From the NCBI GenBank assembly GCA_900552225.1, contig URYX01000025.1, positions 1 through 15,292 on the forward strand: a DNA stretch of 15,292 bases, read 5' to 3'. Under the pieces are notes generated by a model. It was not told where the DNA came from. It saw nothing but the letters and a program-made list of their open reading frames with translations, and did no database searches. Position 1 is the stretch's first letter. Each line of letters starts with the position of its first letter. This stretch comes from an uncultured Oscillospiraceae bacterium. Lineage in GTDB: Bacteria > Bacillota > Clostridia > Oscillospirales > Acutalibacteraceae. A program made the translations under genes and the position numbers. This document shows positions 7,440-14,598 of this stretch, one piece after another.

Positions 7440-9205
7440 TGTTCTTTTCCTCCCGCTGCCGTTTTATGTTGTAAAAGCTGTACTCTATGAGCATCCGGTG
7501 TCACATACACCGTCTGCTGATGGTCGTAAATCACGCGTCCCGGACGCGCTCCCACGGGCTTCCGGACATAGCGCACCTCGGTGAAATCCACCGGCACCTG
7601 CGCACTGCCCGCCGCCTTGGAATGGTAGGCCGCCAGCAGCGCCGCATCCCGCAGCGCCTCCTCCGTCGGCTCCCGCCCCTCGGTCACGAGAATCGTATGC
7701 GAGCCCGGGATGTTCTTGGTATGCAGCCAGATATCCCGGCTGCGGGCGGTCTTCAGCGTCAGCTGATCGTTCTGAAGATTGTTGCGTCCGACCAGCACGG
7801 CGAAGCCGTCGCCGGTCACAAACCGCAGCGGCCCCTCGGGCTGCAGCTTCTGCTTTTTCCGCGCGCGGCGGAGATAGCCGCTCTCCGCCAGCTCCTCCCG
7901 AATCTCCTCCAGGGCACGCGTGCTGTCCGCCCGCTGCACCGCGTCCGCCACGCTCTCCAGATAGCGCAGCTCCTCGCTGCCCGCCTCGATCTGCTCCGCG
8001 AGCACGCGCTCCGCCGTCTGGGCCTTGCGGTATTCCTTATAGTACTTCTGCGCGTTCTGCGCCGCGGTCCTGGCCGGATCCAGCGGCACCCGCACCGTCG
8101 CGCAGTCCGGGTCGTAATAGTCCGGCACCTCGGCGAAGGCGGCTCCGCGCGGGATGCTGCCGAGCGACGCGCTGAGCAGATCGCCGTAGCGCCGGAAGGT
8201 CTCCCGTTCGGCCGAGGCCGCAAGCTCCTGTTTCTGCCGCTCCAGCTTCCGGCGCAGGCGATCCTGCGCCGTTTTCAGAATTCTGCGCACGTCCTGGGCC
8301 CGGTGGAGGCGGCGCTCCGCCTCGTCCTTTTCCCCGTAGAAGGCCTCGAGCAGCGCCGAGAGTGTGGGGAATTCCCGTCCGGTTGCCGTCAGCCCGTACT
8401 GCGTCAGCGGAAGGAAGCTGTATTCCTTCGGGGTGCCCTCCGCCGTATCGATCAGATACGGCTGTGGGTGCTCTCGCATCGCCTCGAGCAGCCGGCGCAG
8501 GCACATCTCCAGCCGTTCCCACTGCGCCTCGGTCATTCGCAGCGGATCGGGGTCCTCCCCCGTCGCGCGGCAGGCCAGCTCGCGGCACAGCACCGGCGAA
8601 AAGCCGCGTGTCACCGACAGCAGCGCACCGGACAGCGTCTCCTCCCGGCTGCGGCGCACCTCGCGCAGCAGCTGCTCGGGCGGGGTCTGCTCCGCGTCCC
8701 ATTTCCCGGGCAATGCGGGAGGCGGCTCGTAGGGCAGCCCCGGCAGCACGGCCCGCGCCGTCCCGCCGAGCTCCGTCCGGTGCACGGCGTCGAGAATCCG
8801 GCCGTTTTCGAGCAGCAGCAGATTGCTGCCGCGGCCCATCAGCTCCGCCGCCAGCGTGCGCGTAACGCGGTCTCCGAGCTCGTTGACGCAGAGAAAGTCG
8901 AAATACAGGGCGCGCTCCAGCCCCTCCTGCCGGATGCCGAGAAAACGGCCTCCGGTCAGGTGCTTGCGCGCCAGCATGCAGAACATCGGCGGCACGGCGG
9001 GGTTTTCGGGCACCGCCGTCACCAAATGCACCCGCGGGGAGGCGGCCCGGGCCGAGGCATACAATTTACAGTTACCCTCCGGCGACCGCATCCACAGCAC
9101 CAGCTCCTCGCGGGAGGGCTGGTGAATCTTATCGATCCGCGCCCCCGCGAGCGCCGCGGTCAGCTCCTGCCGCAGCGCATATAAAAAAGCACCGTCCAGT
9201 GCCAT
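7436..9205 (-). CDS. rqcH: Ribosome quality control factor RqcH (NFACT protein)
   Basis: RqcH binds 50S subunits carrying a stalled peptidyl-tRNA and recruits tRNA-Ala to add C-terminal alanine tails that mark the nascent chain for degradation. Older annotations call it fibronectin-binding protein. The 589 residues follow the family order: NFACT-N from MALDGAFLYALRQEL to about 180, a helical/HhH part to about 285, coiled coil at about 290-345 and 380-445, and NFACT-R at about 460-570 with DIWLHTKNIPGSH (491-503). The functional Asp97-Arg98 pair known in the B. subtilis protein reads Glu97-Arg98 here. AAGGAG lies about 7 nt before the ATG. The gene is 21 nt after nif3 and overlaps rpiB. Confidence 0.95.
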   Translation of the reverse strand: MALDGAFLYALRQELTAALAGARIDKIHQPSREELVLWMRSPEGNCKLYASARAASPRVHLVTAVPENPAVPPMFCMLARKHLTGGRFLGIRQEGLERALYFDFLCVNELGDRVTRTLAAELMGRGSNLLLLENGRILDAVHRTELGGTARAVLPGLPYEPPPALPGKWDAEQTPPEQLLREVRRSREETLSGALLSVTRGFSPVLCRELACRATGEDPDPLRMTEAQWERLEMCLRRLLEAMREHPQPYLIDTAEGTPKEYSFLPLTQYGLTATGREFPTLSALLEAFYGEKDEAERRLHRAQDVRRILKTAQDRLRRKLERQKQELAASAERETFRRYGDLLSASLGSIPRGAAFAEVPDYYDPDCATVRVPLDPARTAAQNAQKYYKEYRKAQTAERVLAEQIEAGSEELRYLESVADAVQRADSTRALEEIREELAESGYLRRARKKQKLQPEGPLRFVTGDGFAVLVGRNNLQNDQLTLKTARSRDIWLHTKNIPGSHTILVTEGREPTEEALRDAALLAAYHSKAAGSAQVPVDFTEVRYVRKPVGARPGRVIYDHQQTVYVTPDAHRVQLLQHKTAAGGKEQ

Positions 9206-9226
9206 ATCCGTCTCCTTCCCGCCCGC

Positions 9227-9961
9227 TTACAGGGTCTCATAGGGCAGCGGCGTCTCGCAGGCAATCAGCTGCAGCCCGGGCAGCTTCTCTGCCAAATGCC
9301 GGCAAAGCGGCTCCACGATTACCCGCTCGGTCGCGGCGTGGCCCGCATCCACCACCGTACAGTCGCCGGCGGCCAGCCATTCGTGATGCTTGACCTCGCC
9401 CGTCACCAGTGCATCGGCCCCGTATTCCCGCAGACGCACGGTATATTCTCCGCCGGCTCCGCAGGCCACCGCCACCGTATGGATCGGCCGCGATCCGCGG
9501 CGCACCCGCACCGGCGTCTGCAGCCGGCGGGACACCTCCCGCGCCCACTCCTCCGGCGTCAGCTCGCGCGCGGTGTATCCGATGCGCAGCAGGGGATCCT
9601 CCGACCGGCCGGGACGCAGCCCGAGCGCCTGCACGAGGGTATCCCCCACGCCGCCGACCGCCTTATCCAGATTGGTATGGACGGCCACCGCCGCCAGATC
9701 CGCCCGCACCAGCGCATACGCCATGCTGTCGGCCGTCAGCGCGGACAGCGGGCGGAAAATGACCGGGTGGTGGCTGATGACCAGCTGCGCTCCCGCGCGC
9801 ACCGCCTCGGCAATGACCTCCGGCGTTACGTCGAGGCATACCGCGGCACAGGTGACCTCCCGCTCCGCGTCGCCGCACAGCAGTCCCACGTTATCCCAGG
9901 GCTCCGCCTCGGAAAACGGGCACAGCGTATCCAGGGCCTGTACAATCTGACGCAGCTTCAT
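9227..9961 (-). CDS. Nif3-like dinuclear metal centre protein
   Basis: Member of the Nif3/YqfO/YbgI family, often labelled GTP cyclohydrolase I type 2 homologue, whose true reaction is uncertain. The 244 residues form the short version without the central PII-like insert found in many Firmicutes proteins of about 370 residues. Likely metal ligands are visible: ISHHP with His64 and His65, HTNLD with His95 and Asp99, and DAGHAATE with His208 and Glu212. The ATG at 9961 overlaps the trmK stop by 4 nt and has GGAGG 7 nt upstream. Longer in-frame readings lie inside trmK and are non-coding. Adjacency to trmK is common in Firmicutes. Confidence 0.93.
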   Translation of the reverse strand: MKLRQIVQALDTLCPFSEAEPWDNVGLLCGDAEREVTCAAVCLDVTPEVIAEAVRAGAQLVISHHPVIFRPLSALTADSMAYALVRADLAAVAVHTNLDKAVGGVGDTLVQALGLRPGRSEDPLLRIGYTARELTPEEWAREVSRRLQTPVRVRRGSRPIHTVAVACGAGGEYTVRLREYGADALVTGEVKHHEWLAAGDCTVVDAGHAATERVIVEPLCRHLAEKLPGLQLIACETPLPYETL

Positions 9962-10620
9962 ACCGTTTCCTCCAGGGCCGCAATCAGGCGGGCAAGCTGC
10001 TCCCGCTCTCCGGCGGGTCCGCCTCCCGCGGCCAGTCCTTCGTATTTTTTCCGCAGGGCCCTTATCTGCCGCTCCAGAAAGCGGCGGCCCGTCTCGCCGC
10101 ACAGTGCACCGCGGTAAAACCGCGTCTCGTCCGTCTCCGGCGCGCATCCCGTGTAATACACGGACAGCACCGTATACAGATGCGGCGGCTCCTCCGTCAC
10201 CGTCTCGCTCTCAATCGAAAAGCCGTGGGTCATCAGAAAGCGGCGCAGCTCCTCCGGGCGCGTCATCGGCTGCAGCAGCAGGTGATAGCGCGGATCGTGC
10301 AGATACGGGCAGGCCTCTAAGATGGAGGCTATCGTCTCGCCGCCCATACCGGCGACGACGATCTCCTCGGCCTCACCCTCCGCCACCGGCGAAAACCCGT
10401 TGCCGAGGCGGCAGGCGATGCGGTCCGCCAGTCCCGCCTCCGCGACGGAGCGGCGCGCGTTTTCGAGCGGGCCCTCCCGCAGGTCGCAGGCAACGGCGCG
10501 GGGGCAGCGGCCGCTTTTGACCAAGGCCACCGGCAGGTAGGCGTGATCCGTCCCGATGTCCGCCACAACACGCCCGGGGCGCACCAGCGCCGCAATTTGT
10601 CTGAGCCGTTCTCCGGGCAC
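9958..10620 (-). CDS. trmK: tRNA (adenine-22-N1)-methyltransferase TrmK
   Basis: TrmK methylates N1 of A22 in the D-arm of tRNAs, using S-adenosylmethionine. The Rossmann-like domain shows motif I as VADIGTDHAYLPV (residues 19-31), EEIVVAGMGGETI with the AGMGG core at 90-94, and LLLQPM. A helical, charged C-terminal part (about 165-220) matches the coiled-coil domain of the family. I chose GTG at 10620, giving 220 residues, because AAGGAGG (10629-10635) lies 8 nt upstream. An ATG at 10659 would put that site inside the gene and add 13 unconserved residues. It overlaps nif3 by 4 nt. Confidence 0.94.
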   Translation of the reverse strand: MPGERLRQIAALVRPGRVVADIGTDHAYLPVALVKSGRCPRAVACDLREGPLENARRSVAEAGLADRIACRLGNGFSPVAEGEAEEIVVAGMGGETIASILEACPYLHDPRYHLLLQPMTRPEELRRFLMTHGFSIESETVTEEPPHLYTVLSVYYTGCAPETDETRFYRGALCGETGRRFLERQIRALRKKYEGLAAGGGPAGEREQLARLIAALEETV

Positions 10621-10628
10621 GGCCGTCC

Positions 10629-10635
10629 CCTCCTT
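10629..10635 (-). promoter_or_regulatory. Ribosome binding site deciding trmK GTG start
   Basis: AAGGAGG on the minus strand ends 8 nt before the GTG at 10620. It is the strongest Shine-Dalgarno match nearby and falls within the coding frame of the alternative ATG at 10659. Confidence 0.8.
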
Positions 10636-10654
10636 TGCCGTAGGTTCAGGCAAA

Positions 10655-10702
10655 GGCACACGGAAGGCCGCGGCCCCAAAAGCCGCAGGTTTCCCGTGTG
10701 CC
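10655..10702. terminator. Imperfect hairpin between DUF1858 gene and trmK
   Basis: GGCACACGG (10655-10663) and CCGTGTGCC (10694-10702) form a perfect 9-bp outer stem. GCGGC (10670-10674) and GCCGC (10682-10686) form an inner stem. The U-rich flank (TGTTTTCTT, 10704-10712) is on the plus strand, whereas both flanking genes are on the minus strand, where only a weak CTTTG follows. It may be an attenuator or processing stem trimming trmK expression, or a terminator for antisense transcription. Confidence 0.45.
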
Positions 10703-10711
10703 CCTGTTTTC

Positions 10712-10909
10712 TTACGGATTCATATGGCGGTTCAGCTTGTCCACCAGCGTGTTGACGTCCACCCCGTGGACCGCGCAGGCATCCTCCGGGCTCTCGCCGC
10801 GCGCGGACGGGCAGCCGAGACAATGCATCCCCATCTCCAGGAAGTAGGGCGCCGTGGTCGCATCCGCATCCAGAATTTCACCGATAATGGTATCCTTCGT
10901 TACCGTCAT
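10712..10909 (-). CDS. DUF1858 domain protein (redox-disulfide type)
   Basis: A 65-residue protein matching the DUF1858 family, whose members are also described as hybrid-cluster-protein-associated redox disulfide domains. It starts TVTKDTIIGEILD and has the characteristic GMHCLGCPSARGESPEDAC, with a CxxC at Cys30 and Cys33 and a third cysteine at 45. A redox or metal-binding role is inferred from this motif; the biochemical role is not established. AAGGAGG lies 8 nt before the ATG. It is the first minus-strand gene after the divergent intergenic region, and a hairpin separates it from trmK 91 nt downstream. Confidence 0.9.
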   Translation of the reverse strand: MTVTKDTIIGEILDADATTAPYFLEMGMHCLGCPSARGESPEDACAVHGVDVNTLVDKLNRHMNP

Positions 10910-10940
10910 GTCTGATTCCTCCTTGATAAGGTATGGGAAA

Positions 10941-10969
10941 AGTATAGCATAGTTTCTCCGAAAAGTCCA
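10941..10969 (-). promoter_or_regulatory. Probable promoter of the DUF1858-trmK operon
   Basis: On the minus strand TGGACT (10964-10969) and TATACT (10941-10946) are 17 bp apart, with the -10 box 31 nt upstream of the DUF1858 start codon. A perfect TATAAT at 10976-10981 has no good -35 partner, so it is less likely. This may drive the whole long minus-strand operon. Confidence 0.5.
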
Positions 10970-11033
10970 CTCCTATATTATAAACTGTTTGCGGCAATTT
11001 TGACGGGAACCGACAGATTTTCCGAAAAAACGC

Positions 11034-11062
11034 TTGACTTTTGCCCGCCGGCGGCTTATAAT
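11034..11062 (+). promoter_or_regulatory. Sigma-A promoter of the gntR-ABC operon
   Basis: TTGACT (11034-11039), a 17-bp spacer and a perfect TATAAT (11057-11062) give an almost ideal housekeeping promoter. Transcription should start near 11069, inside the adjacent operator palindrome. Such a strong promoter needs repression, which fits a self-regulated GntR cassette. Confidence 0.9.
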
Positions 11063-11093
11063 CTAACCGTACTAACACAAATAGTACAGTTAG
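11063..11093 (+). promoter_or_regulatory. Palindromic operator for the GntR regulator
   Basis: A 31-bp inverted repeat follows the -10 box directly. The left arm is CTAAC-c-GTACTA, the centre 7 nt, and the right arm TAGTAC-a-GTTAG. Eleven of 12 arm positions are complementary. It covers the predicted transcription start and runs to the ribosome binding site, an arrangement expected for autorepression by the GntR/YtrA-type regulator encoded 15 nt downstream. The assignment to this regulator is inference. Confidence 0.8.
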
Positions 11094-11107
11094 AAGGGAG
11101 GATGCCG

Positions 11108-11497
11108 ATGTTTTGGGTTGACCCACTGTCCCGTCAGCCGGTCTACGAGCAGCTGATCGAGCAGACCGAGCGCTTTATTCTGACAGGCGTGCTGCACCCG
11201 GGAGATCAGATGCCGTCGGTGCGCAGTCTGTCGCTGTCGCTGACGGTGAATCCGAATACCATCCAAAAGGCCTACACCGAGCTGGACCGCCGCGGACTCC
11301 TGACCACCGTACCGGGCAAGGGCGGCTTCATCGCCGCACGGGCCCCGGAGATTGCGCGGGAGAGCCGCCGTTCGCAGCTTCCCGCGTTCGATGCGTTGGT
11401 GCGCGATCTGAGGCTGAGCGGCATGACGCAGGAGGAGCTGACCGAACGCATTCACACACTCTATCAAAATCAAACCGGAAAGGATGAAGCTCCATGA
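11108..11497 (+). CDS. GntR family transcriptional regulator, YtrA subfamily
   Basis: A 129-residue repressor. The N-terminal winged helix-turn-helix (about 10-76) has the family sequence PVYEQLIEQTERFILTGVL, then PGDQMPSVRSLSLSLTVNPN and TIQKAYTELDRRGLL. It is followed by a short helical C-terminus (about 80-129) without a large ligand domain, which is the YtrA type. These usually control adjacent ABC exporters and respond to cell-envelope-active compounds. The ATG at 11108 is 6 nt after AGGGAGG. A preceding in-frame ATG at 11102 touches that site directly and is unlikely. The stop overlaps the ATPase start by 4 nt. A strong promoter and palindrome lie upstream. Confidence 0.93.
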   Translation: MFWVDPLSRQPVYEQLIEQTERFILTGVLHPGDQMPSVRSLSLSLTVNPNTIQKAYTELDRRGLLTTVPGKGGFIAARAPEIARESRRSQLPAFDALVRDLRLSGMTQEELTERIHTLYQNQTGKDEAP

Positions 11498-12408
11498 TTC
11501 AAAGCGAGCATTTAAGCAAGCGGTTCGGAGATTTTCAGGCGCTTCGGGACGTGACCTGTGTCATTCCGAAGGGCTGTATCTACGGCATGGTCGGCTCCAA
11601 CGGAGCCGGCAAGTCCACCTTCCTGCGGCTGATTACCGGCATTTACCGCGCGGACAGCGGTACGGTCACACTGGACGGCGAGCCCGTCTATGAAAATCCG
11701 GCCGTCAAGCAGCACATCGCCTTTATCCCGGATGAGCTGTTTTTCCTGCCGGGCGCCAATCTGCAGCGGATGTGCACGCTGTATCAGACGCTCTTCCCTG
11801 CCTTTGATACCAAGCGGTTCCATTTTCTGACGAATGCGTTCCGTCTGAGCGGGACCAAGGCGCTCAACACCTTTTCCAAGGGTATGCGGCGGCAGGCGGC
11901 CACCGTGCTGGCGCTTTCCTGCCGGCCCGACTATCTGTTCTTTGACGAGACGTTTGACGGGCTTGACCCGGTCATGCGCAATCTGGTCAAGGAGCTAATC
12001 TGCCAGGATGTGGTGGAGCGCGAGGTGACCGCCATCATCACCTCCCACTCCCTGCGCGAGCTCGAGGATACCTGCGACCAGCTGGCGCTGCTGCATGAGG
12101 GCGGCGTGGTGCTGCAGAGCGATGTGCAGGATCTCAAGACCTCGCTGTTCAAGGTACAGATTGCCTTTCCGCACGACTATGACCGCAGTCTGTTTACCCC
12201 GCTCAACCTGCTGTCCTTCCGCAAGACCGGGTCGGTGGCCACGCTGATCGTGCGCGGCGACAAGGAGGCCACGGTACAGCAGCTGTTTGCGCTGGCGCCG
12301 TCGGTGCTGGATGTGCTGCCGCTGACGCTGGAGGAGGTCTTCACCTTTGAGATGGAGGCCCTCGGGTATTCCTTCAAAAATGTTTTCGGAGAGGAGGCGC
12401 CCGTATGA
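11494..12408 (+). CDS. ABC transporter ATP-binding protein
   Basis: The 304-residue ATPase subunit of an exporter-type ABC system. Walker A is GSNGAGKST (34-42), Walker B is YLFFDE (147-152) with the catalytic Glu, and the H-loop is TSHSL with His185. The signature motif is degenerate, FSKGMRRQ (127-134) in place of LSGGQ, and the Q-loop position reads FIPDELFF without a Gln. Both are familiar in YtrB/BcrA-like ATPases. A C-terminal extension of about 90 residues follows. The ATG overlaps the gntR stop (ATGA) and the gene's own stop overlaps the permease ATG the same way, so the three products are probably made in a fixed ratio. Confidence 0.95.
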   Translation: MIQSEHLSKRFGDFQALRDVTCVIPKGCIYGMVGSNGAGKSTFLRLITGIYRADSGTVTLDGEPVYENPAVKQHIAFIPDELFFLPGANLQRMCTLYQTLFPAFDTKRFHFLTNAFRLSGTKALNTFSKGMRRQAATVLALSCRPDYLFFDETFDGLDPVMRNLVKELICQDVVEREVTAIITSHSLRELEDTCDQLALLHEGGVVLQSDVQDLKTSLFKVQIAFPHDYDRSLFTPLNLLSFRKTGSVATLIVRGDKEATVQQLFALAPSVLDVLPLTLEEVFTFEMEALGYSFKNVFGEEAPV

Positions 12409-14540
12409 AGCGCTCGCTGTTTTCCCTGTCCCTCTACCGGGAGGGACTGCGTCAGACCCGTTTGATTTCCATTCCGTCGCTCGTGCTGATGGAGCTGATG
12501 ACCATTCTGCCGATCATCGGCAAGATCATCATTCTGAAGGAGCAGGCCGCGGAAACAATCTCGCGCAGCACCATCTCCTACCCGGACTGCCTGCAGATTT
12601 TCCGGCTGTGCTTTTGCGTCGTTGCCCCGCTGATGACGCTGTATCTGTTTTCCTTCCTCAACAAGCGCAGCACCAGCGATTTCTACCACGCGCTGCCCTA
12701 CACCCGCCCGGCGCTGTATCTGAGCTACGGAGCGGCCGCGCTCACCAACACCGTCGGTATTTTCCTGATCACGGCGTTTTCGTCCTTCGGGCTGCACAGC
12801 CTGCTGACGCGGTATTTCGTCGTGGAGCCCTCCGGCTTCTGGAGCATGCTGCTGACCGGCACCGCCGCCATCATTCTCGTCATCGGCGCCGTTTTGCTGG
12901 CGATGAGCCTTACGGGCAATGTGCTCTCCAACATCATTGTCACGGGACTCATTCTGTTTTTGCCGCGCACGCTTCTGCTCCTGTTCCGGCTCTTTGTGCT
13001 GGACAACATTCCGCTGCTGCCCTCGCGGTTTTATCCCTTCCCGTTCGGCTCCTACAACCTCGTATTCGGTATGCTGGAAGCCCTGTTCACCGGAGAGTAT
13101 GACAAGATCTGGAGCAGCTCGCTGTACGGTATCTATACGCTGTGTCTCGGTCTGCTCTACCTGCTTCTCGGGCTGTGGGCGTTCTGCCGCCGCAAGAGTG
13201 AGGCTGCGGGACAAAATGCGCCCTCCCGCCTGCTGCAGACGATCTACCGTCTGTGCATCGGCTTTGCCGTCAGCATCATCCCCACGCTCATGCTCGTCAG
13301 CTACCGCATTGACCGGGAAGCCGTCAACAGCAGGAACGGATTTACTCTGTTTGTTCTGTATCTGGTGGCGGTGCTGGTCTACTTCCTCTATGAGCTGATT
13401 ACCACCCGCAAATTCAAAAACCTGCTGAAGGCGATGCCGGCACTCGGGATTCTGGTGCTGCTCAACGTGGCCGCCTACGGAATCGGCGTCGGTGTGGAGC
13501 ACACGGTGAGCGGCAAGACCCCGACGGCCGGAGAGATTGCCAGCGTACAGTTTTACGAAAGACGGGCCGATTCCGAGGACTATTTCTCCGTGAAGCAGGA
13601 GGCCGTGCAGTATGAGGATGCCGCGGTCCGCGAGATGCTGTCCGCCGCGCTGAACCGGGATGTACAGGCGTTCAAAAAGGGAACGTATTACCGGGCAGCA
13701 TATCCGGAGGACGGATTTTATCTCAAAGACAGTGTCTCCGAGCTGACCACCCGTTCGGTACGGCTGAATCTGACCGACGGAACGACGCTGTACCGCATGA
13801 TCCGCACCGAGCCCGCCGAGAACAAGATTCTGGACACTGTACGCGCCAACAACGAGGTGCAGAACCGAATCTGCTGGGACATTCCCGACGAGAAGGACTT
13901 CTACACCATGAACCTGTGGCGTCTCGGGGCATACAACTTCGGCAGCACCTCCGGGCAGATAGCCCGTGAGCTGTATGTCTCACTGCTGCAGGAGCGCCAG
14001 AGCTACCCCTCGGAAAAATGGACCCGCTATATCCTGAGCTCCGAAGGTCTTGACACGCTGGAGGCCTTCCTGCGCATCGACGGACGGGATGTACGGCTGC
14101 GGCTGCCGATCGGCGACGAGTATCCCGAAACCGCCCGCAAGTACCGGCAGTACGCCAACCGGGATTTCCGGGAATCCGGCTTCATGCAGGCCTGGCGCAC
14201 GAATCACAACGCGACCGTCTACAGCTTTTATGCCTCCTGGACCGATCCGGAAACCTTGCAATACCGGGAGATTGCCCTGAATTTCAATGCGGATGACATC
14301 AGCACCAAGCGGCAGGAGCTGAACGCCCTGTTTGAGTGGCTTAGCTCCGACGAGGCCGTACAGCTGTCCGGCGGCGAGACCTGTCTGGCGGTTCAGATGC
14401 ATCTTTACGGAGAGACACCCAGCTTTAAAGGCATTCTCTATCTGCCGCAGAGCGTCGCGGAGCGGCTGCTGTATTCCCTTCAGGGCTCCGAGCTTTCCGA
14501 TGCTCCGGCCACAAGGCAGGCCGATTTTGATTTTTCTTGA
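12405..14540 (+). CDS. ABC permease with large C-terminal domain (DUF6449-like)
   Basis: The 711-residue membrane partner of the preceding ATPase. Hydrophobic segments at about 22-44, 66-84, 106-128, 146-166, 170-198, 236-260, 283-299, 312-332 and 345-363 suggest eight or nine membrane helices. They are followed by about 340 hydrophilic residues with no further membrane segment. The motif NKRSTSDFYHALPYTR (86-101) just after TM2 is typical of permeases paired with YtrA-type regulators. I associate the C-terminal part with DUF6449 from memory, without a search. If there are nine helices, the C-terminal domain is outside the cell. GAGGAGG lies 7 nt before the ATG, which overlaps the ATPase stop. 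The transported substrate is unknown; an antimicrobial peptide or lipid-linked compound is a guess. Confidence 0.88.
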   Translation: MKRSLFSLSLYREGLRQTRLISIPSLVLMELMTILPIIGKIIILKEQAAETISRSTISYPDCLQIFRLCFCVVAPLMTLYLFSFLNKRSTSDFYHALPYTRPALYLSYGAAALTNTVGIFLITAFSSFGLHSLLTRYFVVEPSGFWSMLLTGTAAIILVIGAVLLAMSLTGNVLSNIIVTGLILFLPRTLLLLFRLFVLDNIPLLPSRFYPFPFGSYNLVFGMLEALFTGEYDKIWSSSLYGIYTLCLGLLYLLLGLWAFCRRKSEAAGQNAPSRLLQTIYRLCIGFAVSIIPTLMLVSYRIDREAVNSRNGFTLFVLYLVAVLVYFLYELITTRKFKNLLKAMPALGILVLLNVAAYGIGVGVEHTVSGKTPTAGEIASVQFYERRADSEDYFSVKQEAVQYEDAAVREMLSAALNRDVQAFKKGTYYRAAYPEDGFYLKDSVSELTTRSVRLNLTDGTTLYRMIRTEPAENKILDTVRANNEVQNRICWDIPDEKDFYTMNLWRLGAYNFGSTSGQIARELYVSLLQERQSYPSEKWTRYILSSEGLDTLEAFLRIDGRDVRLRLPIGDEYPETARKYRQYANRDFRESGFMQAWRTNHNATVYSFYASWTDPETLQYREIALNFNADDISTKRQELNALFEWLSSDEAVQLSGGETCLAVQMHLYGETPSFKGILYLPQSVAERLLYSLQGSELSDAPATRQADFDFS

Positions 14541-14565
14541 CAAGGAAGGGGTTCTCCCCTACAAT
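14537..14565 (+). promoter_or_regulatory. Sigma-A promoter of the GNAT gene
   Basis: A perfect TTGACA (14537-14542) overlaps the permease TGA stop. After 17 bp comes TACAAT (14560-14565). The spacer holds an inverted repeat, AGGGG-TTCT-CCCCT (14547-14560). Transcription should start near 14572, about 27 nt before the acetyltransferase ATG, so this gene can be expressed apart from the exporter operon. Confidence 0.8.
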
Positions 14566-14598
14566 AACTATCAGAAAATCGGAACGGAGGAGCTTCTC

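Noticed and set aside
7487..9184. Plus-strand open frame of 565 codons antisense to rqcH
   Set aside because: Shadow of rqcH: low-complexity His/Arg/Gln composition and no recognisable domain.
12177..13502. Minus-strand open frame of 441 codons antisense to the ABC ATPase and permease
   Set aside because: Rich in Gln, Glu and Arg with no domain; it is opposite two well-supported overlapping genes and has no promoter.
14332..14598. Extended N-terminus for the GNAT protein overlapping the permease
   Set aside because: It lies in the wrong frame of the permease gene; the ATG at 14599 has a good ribosome binding site and its own promoter just upstream.
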